Shown one piece after another: positions 17,095 through 26,194 of a DNA stretch of 64,000 nt. The stretch covers positions 62,001 through 126,000 of the IMG/VR virus record IMGVR_UViG_3300042477_000480; one strand, 5' to 3'. Position 1 is the first letter of the stretch, and each line of letters starts with the position of its first letter. The notes beneath the pieces are model-generated. The model ran no database searches, was not told the DNA's origin, and was given only the letters and a program-made list of their open reading frames with translations. The translations under genes and the position numbers were made by a program. Source of the stretch: a virus.

Positions 17095-18396
17095 TCAAAT
17101 CTCCCAGAAATCATCGGGGCTGTCGTTATTGCAGACTTTAAACTCGTCTACCGTATTTAATACTTTGCCGTCTTCCGTTGTAAGTACGAGCGGATCGCCG
17201 GTTTCGTCGGTGTCACCAAGCGGGAGTGACGGCGCCCACACACAGTCTAACGGCGCGCCCGGAGCGACGACATTTACAAAATCGTAGTCCGGGCCGTAAT
17301 CGCCAAGCTTTTCGTAAACAATAGCGTAATCGCCCGGATCTAAGTTAATAGACGTTGTCCACCGCCCGTTAGCCGTCGTAGTCGTTTTACCGAGCGCTAA
17401 GCTTTTAGACGTAGTTGTGCCGGTCTGATCGAAAACGGCTTTTGAAAATATGTAGACGCTCGCGCCGGTTATTGGGCAACCGCTTTCGTCTTTGTACGCG
17501 TAACGATCTAGCCCGCCGTAATTCTGATCAACGGGTACGGCGCCGCAACCCTCTATCGGCAACGTCGGCCCTACGCGCTCCGCAGGCTCGCCGCCAACTT
17601 CTAGCGCGTACGCCGTATTGCTGAACGGTATTAAACCCATCTTAATCTGGTAAACGATTGGGACATTTCGGATTGCGGCTGCAACCTGAATTGTTTCTAC
17701 AAGCCAGCGCTCGTCGCTAGACCCGTTCACCCATATATCGTCTTTATTAATCGCGGGAAAACCAATTACGCGCGCGGTGATATACGGGTTTTCACGCGTT
17801 ACACCTTTGACCTGCGTATCTACGTCTTCCTGTATCGTTTGCGGCGAAATATCCCAGCACTGCAGCGCTAACGGCGGATGATAGCCAATTTCAAACCCGG
17901 TGCCGCTGCAGATAGGGCAGTCGGCGTCGAGTACTTCTTGCGTTAACTCGTCGCGGCAGCGGCGGCATGGCTTTCCAAACCTAAAAGGCTTTATTAGATA
18001 GCCCGGCACGGCAACATATTTAAACCGCAGCTGCTCCTTGCGAATGATTTCTCGCGCTATCACCCAGTCCCGTTCTGGGAGGTCGCCGTAGCAGTTGGCG
18101 GCCTGCGAAACATATACGTCTGTCGGCGTGGTCAGCACGACGCGGTAATGATCTAGCAGGTCGTAGCCCGCTTCTCGCCACGCCGGGTCATACGCTGCGT
18201 AACCGTTTACAACAGGCGGGCCGATATTCACCCAATCAGCAGCGTCGCGTAACCCGGTTTTGCCGAGCTGCAACTGAAACACATACGGACCCGGCGCGTT
18301 AAATTTTCGATCTAGCTGCCACCAGACGCGCGTTGAGCCGCGGACCATATGATCCACGGAAACACGGCGGAACGGGAAAACAGAAGATTGCGGCAT
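17095..18396 (-). CDS. Neck/connector protein with zinc ribbon and Ig-like C-terminus
   Basis: A 433-residue protein. The first 130 residues include several beta strands with aromatic residues. A four-cysteine ribbon follows (Cys144, 147, 160, 163: KPCRRC and DCPICSGTGF). Residues about 310-390 form a carboxypeptidase-regulatory or transthyretin-like beta sandwich, with GASVYIFSKAVFD, then TTTANGRWTTSINLDPGDYA. Such domains are common as decoration on phage neck and tail proteins. It lies between the capsid block and the sheath, so a neck role is likely. The family name is not recognised. Confidence 0.55.
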   Translation of the reverse strand: MPQSSVFPFRRVSVDHMVRGSTRVWWQLDRKFNAPGPYVFQLQLGKTGLRDAADWVNIGPPVVNGYAAYDPAWREAGYDLLDHYRVVLTTPTDVYVSQAANCYGDLPERDWVIAREIIRKEQLRFKYVAVPGYLIKPFRFGKPCRRCRDELTQEVLDADCPICSGTGFEIGYHPPLALQCWDISPQTIQEDVDTQVKGVTRENPYITARVIGFPAINKDDIWVNGSSDERWLVETIQVAAAIRNVPIVYQIKMGLIPFSNTAYALEVGGEPAERVGPTLPIEGCGAVPVDQNYGGLDRYAYKDESGCPITGASVYIFSKAVFDQTGTTTSKSLALGKTTTTANGRWTTSINLDPGDYAIVYEKLGDYGPDYDFVNVVAPGAPLDCVWAPSLPLGDTDETGDPLVLTTEDGKVLNTVDEFKVCNNDSPDDFWEI

Positions 18397-18457
18397 GGTT
18401 ATTTTTGACGTTCAGATGGGTTGAACATAACAAAATCGTGCTGATCCACACGAAACG

Positions 18458-19450
18458 TCAATAACGAATTCTGAGCGCGTCTGTATACGCCGAGTACTTG
18501 TAGGTCGAAGAAACCTCGCCGTAGCAGTTTTCAAGGTTGATGCTGGCTTTTGTCGCGCGCACCCATTCTCGATACGCTTGCCAGCGAGCCTGTCCGGCGC
18601 GCTCGTAGCTGGACTCTTTGTTTTGATCGTTAATCGCTATTCCGGCCGCGTTGTAGTCGAGCTGATTGCGGCGGAACTGTTCCGCAACCATTAAAAACAG
18701 GTTGGCGCAAATGCCCTCTAACCAGTGATAGCGGAATGGGAACGTCTGCGTGTTGTACATCGCGTCTAGCGGCGGCGGGATCTCATTCCAGTACATAACC
18801 GGCCGAGAAATAGCCAACGCGATCTCGGCGTCATCAAACATTAAGTTATCAAGCAAAAAGCTTTCGTTCGGCGCTGAGTCGCGCAGGTGTAGCCGAATCT
18901 CGGCGATGCTGGGCGGACCACCGTATTGGTTTACGTCGCCAAATGTGCTGCGCGCAATAACGAGCGAAAACGTATTAGAAAAGATGACGCACGGCTGCTG
19001 GCTCGTTAGCGCCGGCACACTAACCATGGCCATCTCAGCGTAGTAAACGCCCGGAACGCCCGTCATCGCAGGCGTAAGCGCCGCAGACACCTGCCCGGTT
19101 TCCGCGTTTACAATTGTCGCATCAACCTGTACCGGCGCGTTTTGATTACCTAGCGATAGCTGCTCTTTTAGCCGTAAAACGATTTTAAAGTCGTTGTCGT
19201 CAACGCAAGGCGCAAGATTTACAGGGCGACCTTCGCGGTCGTGCATTTGCCACGCAATTGTGGCGCACTGCCCCTGCGTCACCGTGACGGCCCGCATACG
19301 TGTAAGAATGGGCTGGCCATTTACTGCCGAAACTGGCGCGCTGATAACGTTTTGCGTTGCGCACGGTACGGGCATAACTTGTTGCGCGGTAGTATTACCG
19401 TTGCAACACGGGACAATTGGATGCGCGGCAGGTGAAGCGATGACGACCAT
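18458..19450 (-). CDS. Head-tail connector candidate with BppU-like N-terminus
   Basis: A 330-residue protein with a GGAGG site before ATG 19450. Residues about 50-175 form a beta sandwich of the kind seen at the start of BppU-like proteins (CATIAWQMHDREGRPVNL, VYYAEMAMVSV). The C-terminal half is helical: IAEIRLHLRDSAPNESFLLD, then ALAISRPVMYWNEIPPP, then a long helix with WQAYREWVRATKASI. The latter looks like the helical connector fold of gp6/gp15-type adaptors. Location after the capsid genes agrees. It is preceded by a terminator and a candidate promoter, so it begins a new transcription unit. Confidence 0.55.
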   Translation of the reverse strand: MVVIASPAAHPIVPCCNGNTTAQQVMPVPCATQNVISAPVSAVNGQPILTRMRAVTVTQGQCATIAWQMHDREGRPVNLAPCVDDNDFKIVLRLKEQLSLGNQNAPVQVDATIVNAETGQVSAALTPAMTGVPGVYYAEMAMVSVPALTSQQPCVIFSNTFSLVIARSTFGDVNQYGGPPSIAEIRLHLRDSAPNESFLLDNLMFDDAEIALAISRPVMYWNEIPPPLDAMYNTQTFPFRYHWLEGICANLFLMVAEQFRRNQLDYNAAGIAINDQNKESSYERAGQARWQAYREWVRATKASINLENCYGEVSSTYKYSAYTDALRIRY

Positions 19451-19467
19451 GTAAACCTCCGTATTAC

Positions 19468-19481
19468 AGCGTAAGTATACA
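19468..19481 (-). promoter_or_regulatory. Candidate promoter, TGTATACT core
   Basis: On the minus strand TGTATACTTACGCT lies 23 bases before the start of the connector gene and immediately after the terminator hairpin. It shares TGTATACT and ACGCT with the element at 16212-16224. No good -35 hexamer can exist, because the upstream bases belong to the hairpin, as expected for a -10-only late promoter. Confidence 0.4.
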
Positions 19482-19518
19482 AATAAAAACGGCTGGCCGC
19501 TTACGCAGCCAGCCGTTT
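19481..19518 (-). terminator. Intrinsic terminator after capsid operon
   Basis: On the minus strand AAACGGCTGG (19509-19518) pairs with CCAGCCGTTT (19487-19496) around a loop that can pair further, followed by TTTTTATTTG. This is a canonical rho-independent terminator, 25 bases beyond the stop of the 106-residue protein gene, and it closes the capsid block. Confidence 0.85.
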
Positions 19519-19543
19519 AGGAGAGTTTGACGAGGTTTAACGC

Positions 19544-19864
19544 TCAGTCCCAACCTTCCGGGGTTTTTGTGCCCAGAGTGTCGGCGTCGAGGTTCACCTG
19601 ATCGATGCTGCCATCGTCTTCGTCGGTGAGGTAAACGGCCGGCGACTTCGTGATAACCAGCGTGCCGTCTTCAAGAGCGCGCTCAAGCGCCTTGAACTGC
19701 CGCTGACCACCGCGACCACCAGCGCCTACCGCGGCCACGAGATCGCCGGGAACGGTGTACGTTCCGTTGTTGGCGAGTCGCTTGCCGTGGGCACCGAGAA
19801 AACCGAACACGCGGGCGGCGCCCGACGTGTTCTTAACTGTCGTGTATAGACCGGGTACTGCCAT
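19544..19864 (-). CDS. Small capsid-region protein, unknown
   Basis: A 106-residue protein: a beta-rich start (VPGLYTTVKNTSGAARVFGF), a GAGGRGGQRQFKALERALED helix and an acidic C-terminus. It is the last gene of the capsid operon before the terminator. Size and position would fit a decoration or head-tail joining protein, but I see no family signature. Confidence 0.5.
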   Translation of the reverse strand: MAVPGLYTTVKNTSGAARVFGFLGAHGKRLANNGTYTVPGDLVAAVGAGGRGGQRQFKALERALEDGTLVITKSPAVYLTDEDDGSIDQVNLDADTLGTKTPEGWD

Positions 19865-19882
19865 TGTTATTTACTCCATTCT

Positions 19883-20269
19883 TCAAGATGCGCTTTGCAG
19901 AGCCGCAGCGGCAGCCGCTTGCAGAGTCAGAACAGCCTGCGCGATCGCAGGTTGCTCAGCCGCAATGCCAGCTACGTCGCTGTAGGCAGCCGCTTTTTCA
20001 ACTGTGCCGCCAAGGCCCGCGGCCGCAAGCATCGCGTCCAGCTGCTTGTTAGCAGCCGAGAGACCCGACACTTGCGCGGCCGCGGCCTTTTCTTGCTCCG
20101 CCGTGTAGAGCACATGAAGCTTGGAAGCAGCAGTCCACATCTCTGTGGCCTCGCTCTCCGAGCGCGGAGCAATTCCGTGCGCGGCAAGCTTCTCGAAGAA
20201 ATACGGCGCGGCAAGTTCCGCCACGATGGTGGCATACGCTTGCTCTGCCGCCTCTTTAACGTTGTCCAT
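19883..20269 (-). CDS. Small Ala-rich helical protein
   Basis: A 128-residue helical protein with an AAAAGGAG ribosome site, downstream of the major capsid gene. It is rich in Ala and Glu, with predicted amphipathic helices and no membrane segment. The function is not recognised; a minor head or completion protein is possible from context. Confidence 0.5.
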   Translation of the reverse strand: MDNVKEAAEQAYATIVAELAAPYFFEKLAAHGIAPRSESEATEMWTAASKLHVLYTAEQEKAAAAQVSGLSAANKQLDAMLAAAGLGGTVEKAAAYSDVAGIAAEQPAIAQAVLTLQAAAAAALQSAS

Positions 20270-20303
20270 AACGTGCTCCTTTTGGTTTAAACCTTACACG
20301 GCA

Positions 20304-21230
20304 TCACTTGAAGTCGACGCGGGCGAGACCGTTCGTATGGCCGAACGAGCCGCCGGACGTCTGATACGCAAAGTACTCAAGCATGTAAGCCTCACGACGG
20401 ATGTACATCGTGGTGGGCTCCAGCTCGTAGTTCTTACCGATGAACTTCGGGCTGGCGAACATGAAGAGCGAATCGTCGGGGATCAGGTTGCGCTTGATCG
20501 TGACGATCCAACGGCAGTTGAGGAAGTTAGTTTCCGCCCAGCCGTTCTTGATGATGTCTTGCGAGAAGTCACCACCCATTTCGTCGCGACCAAACTTGAG
20601 GAGTTCCTTGATCGTGATGTTATTCACGAGGCAGGTTTCAACCTCAAAGTGACTCGGTGTCCGCGGCATGACCTTCAGCGCGTCGACGAGCGTCTCACGG
20701 GTGATGCCACCCGAGATCTCTTCGTACTGCACCGTGTCCGACAGGGTCACTATCTGGCCGGGAGCCGTAAGAACCGCATTGAACGCCGCGATAAACTTCG
20801 AGTCCTCTTCGGCAAGCATGTCCTTGATCATGTTGTCGCTGAGAACCTGACGGATGTCGATCACGTACGTACGCAGCTCGTCGACGTCCTTCACAGCGCG
20901 GGGCGACACGATCCGGTCAAACATGACGCGGTAGCGCGGGCCACGGATGTAGAAGTTAATCGGGAGCGTCGCGAACGGAAGCGACACAGCCGCCGGGGAA
21001 TCGGGTTCTTTGTCCACAACCTTAACGGGCTTGTCAGTATCAACCTGACGGTCAAGCTCGTCGTTGGTGATGGTCAGCGGCGGCATGATCCGCCGGTAGA
21101 ACCCGTCTTCACGCATCTTGGTGCGCGTGAAGTCGTTAACCGCATCGATGGCCTGCTTCTGCATGCCGGGGGTATCAAGCTGCTCAAAAAGCGTCTCGTT
21201 AAGCAGCTGGATTTCTTGCTGAGTGGGCAT
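20304..21230 (-). CDS. Major capsid protein
   Basis: A 308-residue protein. I choose the ATG at 21230 because a perfect GGAGG lies 8 bases upstream; an ATG at 21245 would place that GGAGG inside the coding region. Features fit an HK97-fold shell protein: an N-terminal helical arm, IMPPLTITNDELDRQV, an E-loop-like beta stretch, a long spine-helix candidate (YVIDIRQVLSDNMIKDML) and a beta-rich C-terminus ending RVDFK. It lies downstream of protease and scaffold candidates and is surrounded by small decoration-like genes, the typical order. Confident on role, less on fold. Confidence 0.75.
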   Translation of the reverse strand: MPTQQEIQLLNETLFEQLDTPGMQKQAIDAVNDFTRTKMREDGFYRRIMPPLTITNDELDRQVDTDKPVKVVDKEPDSPAAVSLPFATLPINFYIRGPRYRVMFDRIVSPRAVKDVDELRTYVIDIRQVLSDNMIKDMLAEEDSKFIAAFNAVLTAPGQIVTLSDTVQYEEISGGITRETLVDALKVMPRTPSHFEVETCLVNNITIKELLKFGRDEMGGDFSQDIIKNGWAETNFLNCRWIVTIKRNLIPDDSLFMFASPKFIGKNYELEPTTMYIRREAYMLEYFAYQTSGGSFGHTNGLARVDFK

Positions 21231-21270
21231 TTTGGGAACCTCCATGTTCCTGAATTAGTTAGGGATTAGA

Positions 21271-21858
21271 TCACGGATCAATGGTGGCTGCAGTGCCAGC
21301 CGGCAGGTACACGCACCAGAACGATAGCGTGGCCACACCGTTGTGATTCTTCGCTGCGCCGCTGGAAACGACACCGCAAACCGGATTCACGTACTGGACA
21401 GCGTTGCTCTTGGTCAGCACACCCTCGACGGCAGCGCCGCCGGAAGTGGGAGCCGTAAGCAGGTCGCCCGGGTTATAAACCACGGCCACAGCAGGACTGC
21501 CGGACGTCTTCACGTACTCGGTGGTGGCAATTTCATAACCACCGGTAGCAACAAGACCCGACAGCTTGCCCGAGGGCGAAACCGCTTGGTGCATGAAGTT
21601 ACCAGCCGCTGTGGTGCCGGGATTGCTGACGTCAGCATCCGACGAGCCGTTCAGCAAGAAAATCGCGACGCCCGTGTTAGAAAGGCCCGGAACGAAAACG
21701 TCCTTGCCGCCCTCTTTCGAGAGATGCACGACGCGGCCGCGCGGGACATCATAAGTGACTGTGCTCAGCAGCTTGGCTGAGTAGTCGAGCGACGCCATAT
21801 CGAACCAGCCCTTTTTGACGTCAAGGCCGTGTTCAAACATAAGATCGGGAGCAGGCAT
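21271..21858 (-). CDS. Capsid decoration/stabilisation protein candidate
   Basis: A 195-residue, beta-rich, Gly/Ser/Thr/Val-rich protein with a GGAGG site, directly upstream of the capsid gene. The ATYDVPRGRVVHL-like start, the many small residues and the absence of charge-rich helices resemble beta-tulip or beta-barrel head decoration proteins. The gene pair layout (decoration then capsid) supports this. No named family was recognised. Confidence 0.55.
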   Translation of the reverse strand: MPAPDLMFEHGLDVKKGWFDMASLDYSAKLLSTVTYDVPRGRVVHLSKEGGKDVFVPGLSNTGVAIFLLNGSSDADVSNPGTTAAGNFMHQAVSPSGKLSGLVATGGYEIATTEYVKTSGSPAVAVVYNPGDLLTAPTSGGAAVEGVLTKSNAVQYVNPVCGVVSSGAAKNHNGVATLSFWCVYLPAGTAATIDP

Positions 21859-21914
21859 TGTTAGACCTCCGTGTCTTTAATCAATTGGAAACGTGTTCCG
21901 TGAAGGGGACGAAA

Positions 21915-22337
21915 TCAGGCAGTGGGCGGATTGAGACCAAGGCCAGTGAACAACTTCACATCGGAAGCCTTGAGGCGACCATCGCGGGCACCCACATACC
22001 CGCTCGTCAGACTGTTCGTCGGATCATAACCAGCGGTCTTTGTGGCCACCGGCGTACCGAGACGCGCCATTTCAGCGGCGTTACGATGCGACGCTAATTT
22101 GACGACAAGTTCCATAGTGCGCACCGGATCTTGAAGCGCCGCAGCGAGCGCTTCCTTCTGGTGAGCTTCAATCCGCTCGTTATCCACGCACGCCTTTACG
22201 GCTTCGGGGATCAGGTGAGCGAGCTTTTCAGCAGCCTCATCCTGCGCCTTTTGGGCGGCGGCGGCTTTGGTCATCGCGGCATCGGAGTAACCGATGTAGT
22301 CGATGATTTTCTGTACGAGCGCGTTAGTTTCGGCCAT
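21915..22337 (-). CDS. Helical capsid-region protein
   Basis: A 140-residue protein whose first 95 residues are helical and charged (AAAAQKAQDEAAEKLAHLI), followed by a Gly-rich tail. It lies between scaffold-like and decoration-like genes. It could be a second scaffold, or a core protein trimmed by the maturation protease. Unknown family. Confidence 0.5.
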   Translation of the reverse strand: MAETNALVQKIIDYIGYSDAAMTKAAAAQKAQDEAAEKLAHLIPEAVKACVDNERIEAHQKEALAAALQDPVRTMELVVKLASHRNAAEMARLGTPVATKTAGYDPTNSLTSGYVGARDGRLKASDVKLFTGLGLNPPTA

Positions 22338-22357
22338 AGTAAAAAACCTCCGTGTAA

Positions 22358-23707
22358 TCAGCGATTCACAAGTTCAAGCACATGCTGCTTCATCATGTCC
22401 CGCAGTTCGCGCGAACGCTTTGTGCGGGCCTCTTTAACTTGAAACCGACCAGCGCGCTTGAAGTTGACAACAGCACGACCAATCGCGTCTAAGTCTTTAG
22501 CAGCGGCAGTCTTCGGGGCTTCGGGCATCGGGGCAGCTTCGGGAGCGGGGCCGGCTTCGCCGCCCATACCGCCACCCATGCCGCCTTCTTGCACAGCTTG
22601 CAGCAAGGCTTCGGGCGGGATGCCAAGCTCTTCAAGAGCCATCGCTAGCTCTTGCACAGCCTCGTCTTCCGACGGCTCGCCACCTTCACCAGCAGCTTCG
22701 GGCGCCATCTCGCCGCCTTCGCCGCCCATCATGGCTTCAAGACCAGCCGGAGCGCCACCAGCTTCGGCAGCCGGGGCGTCACTCATACCAGACGCAGCAT
22801 CGCCCGGGGCAGAATGATCTTCGCCCTCAGCGGCTTCTTCAGTCGGATCAGCACCGGCTGTCTTAGCGTTTAAAAAACCGATGAACAGGTCAGCCATTTC
22901 ATCGGCGTCGCGGAGCGTGTTAGCGCACACCTCGCGAACCGAGGCTTCAGCAGCAGCCTTGTCCATGCCAAGAGCAGCGGCAAGTTCATAGCCGGCTTTG
23001 AAAGCAGCTTCTTTGCCCGACCGCAGCGCAGCGAGATCAGAACCCTCGATCTTACCGTCGTTGTCCGTGTCGAGCTTGTGCTGATCACCCTTTAAACCGC
23101 TGCCGGAGTGCTCGGCTTTCTCCTCAGCGGGAGACTCTTTTTTTTCTTCGGCCTTTTCTTTCAGGAAAGCCGGCATCTCAGCCGCCTTCTCGTTTACAAG
23201 CTTGCCGGTACCGAAATTGATCAGGTTGGCAAGAATATCGTTACCAAGCGAAGCAGCGCGGTCACGAGCTTCCTTGAACGAGACAGACGAGTACTTCTCG
23301 CCGTCATCCGCCTTCACCGGCGAAGAAGTGCCGGGATCGTCTTTCGTGCCCTTAAAGTCTTTTTCATTGGACGGGTCTTCGCCGGTCGCCTTAGCAGTCA
23401 CGCCGATGTTTGTCTGCACATCGTCTTGACGACCTTCTTGCGACATCTCCGGTGTGTTGTCGACAGAGAGAGCACCTTGCTGCTTCTTGATGTCGGACTC
23501 GTACTCAGAAGCGCGCGCACCGGTGTTAGCGTTTTGAACGCCGTTGTCGGCGCTAGTAGTCGGGTGCGAGGAGGCGCCTTGATAACCGCCCGGATCGGCA
23601 GGCACGGGGCCAGCAGATTTTTCGGCCGCCGTCTTCACGGGGCTCTGCGAGATCTCTTCGGCGAGAGCGTTAAGTTGAGCGAACAGTGAACGTTGCATCC
23701 GTGCCAT
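22358..23707 (-). CDS. Scaffold/core-like protein with EF-hand-type loop
   Basis: A 449-residue, acidic, low-complexity protein. Residues 1-200 are polar and disordered-looking. An EF-hand/dockerin-type loop, DTDNDGKIEGSDL, occurs near residue 215, followed by a helical segment. A Gly/Glu/Ala/Met-rich stretch (MMGGEGGEMAPEAAGEGGEP) then leads to a basic C-terminal helix (RSRELRDMMKQHVLELV). A basic C-terminal helix that binds the shell and an acidic disordered body are typical of scaffold proteins. The location between protease and capsid genes agrees. Confidence 0.6.
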   Translation of the reverse strand: MARMQRSLFAQLNALAEEISQSPVKTAAEKSAGPVPADPGGYQGASSHPTTSADNGVQNANTGARASEYESDIKKQQGALSVDNTPEMSQEGRQDDVQTNIGVTAKATGEDPSNEKDFKGTKDDPGTSSPVKADDGEKYSSVSFKEARDRAASLGNDILANLINFGTGKLVNEKAAEMPAFLKEKAEEKKESPAEEKAEHSGSGLKGDQHKLDTDNDGKIEGSDLAALRSGKEAAFKAGYELAAALGMDKAAAEASVREVCANTLRDADEMADLFIGFLNAKTAGADPTEEAAEGEDHSAPGDAASGMSDAPAAEAGGAPAGLEAMMGGEGGEMAPEAAGEGGEPSEDEAVQELAMALEELGIPPEALLQAVQEGGMGGGMGGEAGPAPEAAPMPEAPKTAAAKDLDAIGRAVVNFKRAGRFQVKEARTKRSRELRDMMKQHVLELVNR

Positions 23708-23750
23708 GACTTTCTCCTTTAGGGCCTAACCGTTTCCGATTAGCTTCCGT

Positions 23751-25202
23751 TCATGTGACATAATTTTGCAATACACAGTGGTTTGCTGTCAACCAATGAT
23801 TCCCGTGTTTTTCACAAATGGCAGCATAAGCAGCAATCTTATACAGCGCGTAGTGTTGTGCAAGAGCTGTTTCAGCTGCTCCACTGGCTTGTTTATACGA
23901 CGGAAACTCATCAGACTGAACACCGCGAAGAACCGCTAAATAAGCACGTTTCTCTACGTTGGTCAGTAATACGCTATGGGTGTGTGCTAGTTTTTCTGCC
24001 CATACACGTGCACTTGGCGACGCAGCAGGAGCAGGATAGTAGGCGTTGTTTTCTAGTAGCTTAACGACATCCGCGTCGTTGGCTAACTTCGAAAATATGT
24101 TAGGCAGCGCATTAACCACTGCACTAACAAGTCTCGCATCGGCGGTCTTTACTGTCAACGCTAAAAAGTCCCGCACAGGCAGAACTACTCCGGCGTCGGC
24201 AAGGCCGCGCAACACTTCGGATATTTTAACAGAATAGCAGGCATTTACATCAATAGGTGTTTGCACAGCCGGCGATGACGCCAGCGCCACCTGCGCCCAG
24301 CTATGCCCGGCAGTCGCTGTTTTCTCAGCCGCCGCCAGTTGTGTTAACGCCTCTAACTGCTGCTGTACCCGCGGTAAAAGCGGCTCGCCGCTGAAGTTAA
24401 TAGGCGCGGTTACACCCAGCTGCTCGGCGAGTTCGGACCCGGATAGACAACCTGCTGCGGCAGCCTTGAGCTGCCCAGAGACATAAGCGATCCTGTCAGC
24501 CGGCCGGAAAACGTGAGAAATATCAAAAAACGTGGGGTTTGGGTTGTCGGCGTGCAGGACGTGCCCGTCTTCAAGCACGCGCCCCATGTTGTGCCGCAAG
24601 CCGCCGGCTTTACAGTGGCCGCCGCGCTCAACAGAGTCGCAGTACTCTGCGCGCGTCTTGGCTTTGTTTCCGCACGACGAGCACTTATCGAATGGAATCT
24701 TGCAGGCCATGGACACAGCGATGTCGTCGCCCTTAGCCAGCTTTTCTAGTTCCTTGTCGGCAATAAGTCCGCCGTTTCGATCCGCCGCTTCTTTACTTCC
24801 GTTTAGAGCGACGACTAACTCAATTCGCTTCATCGGCTCGTGGTACGCCGACGCTTTTACTAAGCCGAAAGACTTCGCCGGGTTCTTATTGGCGTGGTCG
24901 CGATAAAACCGCGCAAACTTCTCAAACGTTTGGTGGTAGTTACGGCAACAATCGCGCGTAAATCCGTCACCGTTTCGGTTCGGTCCGTAGTCCTCAGTAG
25001 CGCCGATGGCGATCATATGCACCGGCACTTCGTCTTTGGCAAACTTGATGTTCTCAAGTTTATGCGCAAATTCAGCGCCGGCGCGCTTAACAAGCTCTTG
25101 GCGATCAGTGCCGATAATGCCGCGGCTTGATACTTTTATCAAAGCGGCTACGGGCTCGCTAAAATCCTGCGCATGCGGTTGAATGACTTTAATCATGCTC
25201 AT
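23751..25202 (-). CDS. Prohead maturation protease candidate with zinc insert
   Basis: A 483-residue protein. The N-terminal 170 residues fit the prohead protease pattern: strands leading to YGPNRNGDGF, a His in YRDHANKNP (His103), VKASAYHEPMKRIELVVAL, and a Ser in IAVSMACKIP (Ser164) at the place of the GLSIGF serine of HK97-type proteases. A four-cysteine insertion (Cys174, 177, 188, 197) follows directly, probably a zinc knuckle. The rest is helical and may be a core/scaffold part. It lies upstream of the scaffold-like and capsid genes. The catalytic assignment is by pattern only. Confidence 0.65.
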   Translation of the reverse strand: MSMIKVIQPHAQDFSEPVAALIKVSSRGIIGTDRQELVKRAGAEFAHKLENIKFAKDEVPVHMIAIGATEDYGPNRNGDGFTRDCCRNYHQTFEKFARFYRDHANKNPAKSFGLVKASAYHEPMKRIELVVALNGSKEAADRNGGLIADKELEKLAKGDDIAVSMACKIPFDKCSSCGNKAKTRAEYCDSVERGGHCKAGGLRHNMGRVLEDGHVLHADNPNPTFFDISHVFRPADRIAYVSGQLKAAAAGCLSGSELAEQLGVTAPINFSGEPLLPRVQQQLEALTQLAAAEKTATAGHSWAQVALASSPAVQTPIDVNACYSVKISEVLRGLADAGVVLPVRDFLALTVKTADARLVSAVVNALPNIFSKLANDADVVKLLENNAYYPAPAASPSARVWAEKLAHTHSVLLTNVEKRAYLAVLRGVQSDEFPSYKQASGAAETALAQHYALYKIAAYAAICEKHGNHWLTANHCVLQNYVT

Positions 25203-25204
25203 AG

Positions 25205-26185
25205 TTATTCACCTGCGGCTGCGCCGCTGCTAAAGCTGTTCAATGCCGCCGGCCCGGCCAGCGCGCCTAGCAGCGGCAGACCTAAACCCACAAGACCGCC
25301 GCCGCGACGGGGTAACCGGCGCAGCGCCTGTCGCAGCTGCGCGCCCGTTAGCTTGCGGCCGGCAGTGCCGACGCCAGCAGCCGGTTCGGCGGCGATGGCA
25401 GTTAAAACGTTTGCCGCGTCATCTGCGTTGCGTCCAAAAAGGCCGCCAAAGAAGTTACCGCGAGCAGTATTTCTCGCGGACTGTACGCGCCCCGCTACGG
25501 CAGACGGCGACGTAATACCGGCATCTTCTAGGTGCATGCCGACGTCGCGGGCAAGATGATCTTGTCCGCGCGCCAATGCCTGCAACCGGCCCATTAACGT
25601 TGGGTTGTTTACTGGCGGAGCGGCGCGGAGCCGATCTGTTAAATTTTCTGTGATTTTTGTAGCGCCGCTGGTTGAACGCAGGCTGTCAACGGTTGGCTGC
25701 AGTTGTTTGGCAATGGCTGGATCAGCTGCGAGCAGACGGTCTAACTTGCCGTGCGCGTCGATTGCATTGGCCACTTGCCGGCCGCCGTAAGCGCCAGCAC
25801 CGGATGCCGCAAGGCCGGCGACTGCGTTAGCCGGGTTATTGTCGTACTTAGCTTCCGCTACAGCTGCAGGCGGTGTTGCCGGCGTTAGCAGCATGTTCTT
25901 TGCCGCCGTAGCCCCGAGTCCGCCGAGGCCGCCCATGAGTGCGTAGTCCAGCGTGGCGCGGCGCTTCTTCTTACCCTGCAGCATGCCAATAAGCCCACCA
26001 GCACCGGCGCCGATCAAGGCGTTTTGGGTGTACGGGCTGCTGAGCACGTCTTTCAGCTCAAGCGCCTCTTTTTCAAAGTGCAGATCAACTACAGCGGCAG
26101 CAAGTTTACTGCGTTCGGGCACCGGTTCGCCCAGCGCAATGCCGGACAGGCCACGAGCAAGTTGTTTTGCGTCATCTGTGTGCAT
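25205..26185 (-). CDS. Gly/Ala-rich virion or membrane protein
   Basis: A 326-residue protein with glycine-zipper segments (LIGAGAGGLIGMLQGKKKRR near residue 58, YALMGGLGGLGATAA near 80, GAGAYGG near 132, and GLVGLGLPLLGALAG at the end) between helical polar parts. It is one of several such proteins in this genome. They may be packaged in the head and insert into the host membrane on infection. No specific family was recognised. Confidence 0.5.
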   Translation of the reverse strand: MHTDDAKQLARGLSGIALGEPVPERSKLAAAVVDLHFEKEALELKDVLSSPYTQNALIGAGAGGLIGMLQGKKKRRATLDYALMGGLGGLGATAAKNMLLTPATPPAAVAEAKYDNNPANAVAGLAASGAGAYGGRQVANAIDAHGKLDRLLAADPAIAKQLQPTVDSLRSTSGATKITENLTDRLRAAPPVNNPTLMGRLQALARGQDHLARDVGMHLEDAGITSPSAVAGRVQSARNTARGNFFGGLFGRNADDAANVLTAIAAEPAAGVGTAGRKLTGAQLRQALRRLPRRGGGLVGLGLPLLGALAGPAALNSFSSGAAAGE

Positions 26186-26194
26186 GGCTAAATC

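Noticed and set aside
20121-21269. An open frame of 382 codons on the plus strand across the capsid gene
   Set aside because: Antisense shadow of the major capsid gene, with composition dominated by reverse-complement codons and no recognisable motif.
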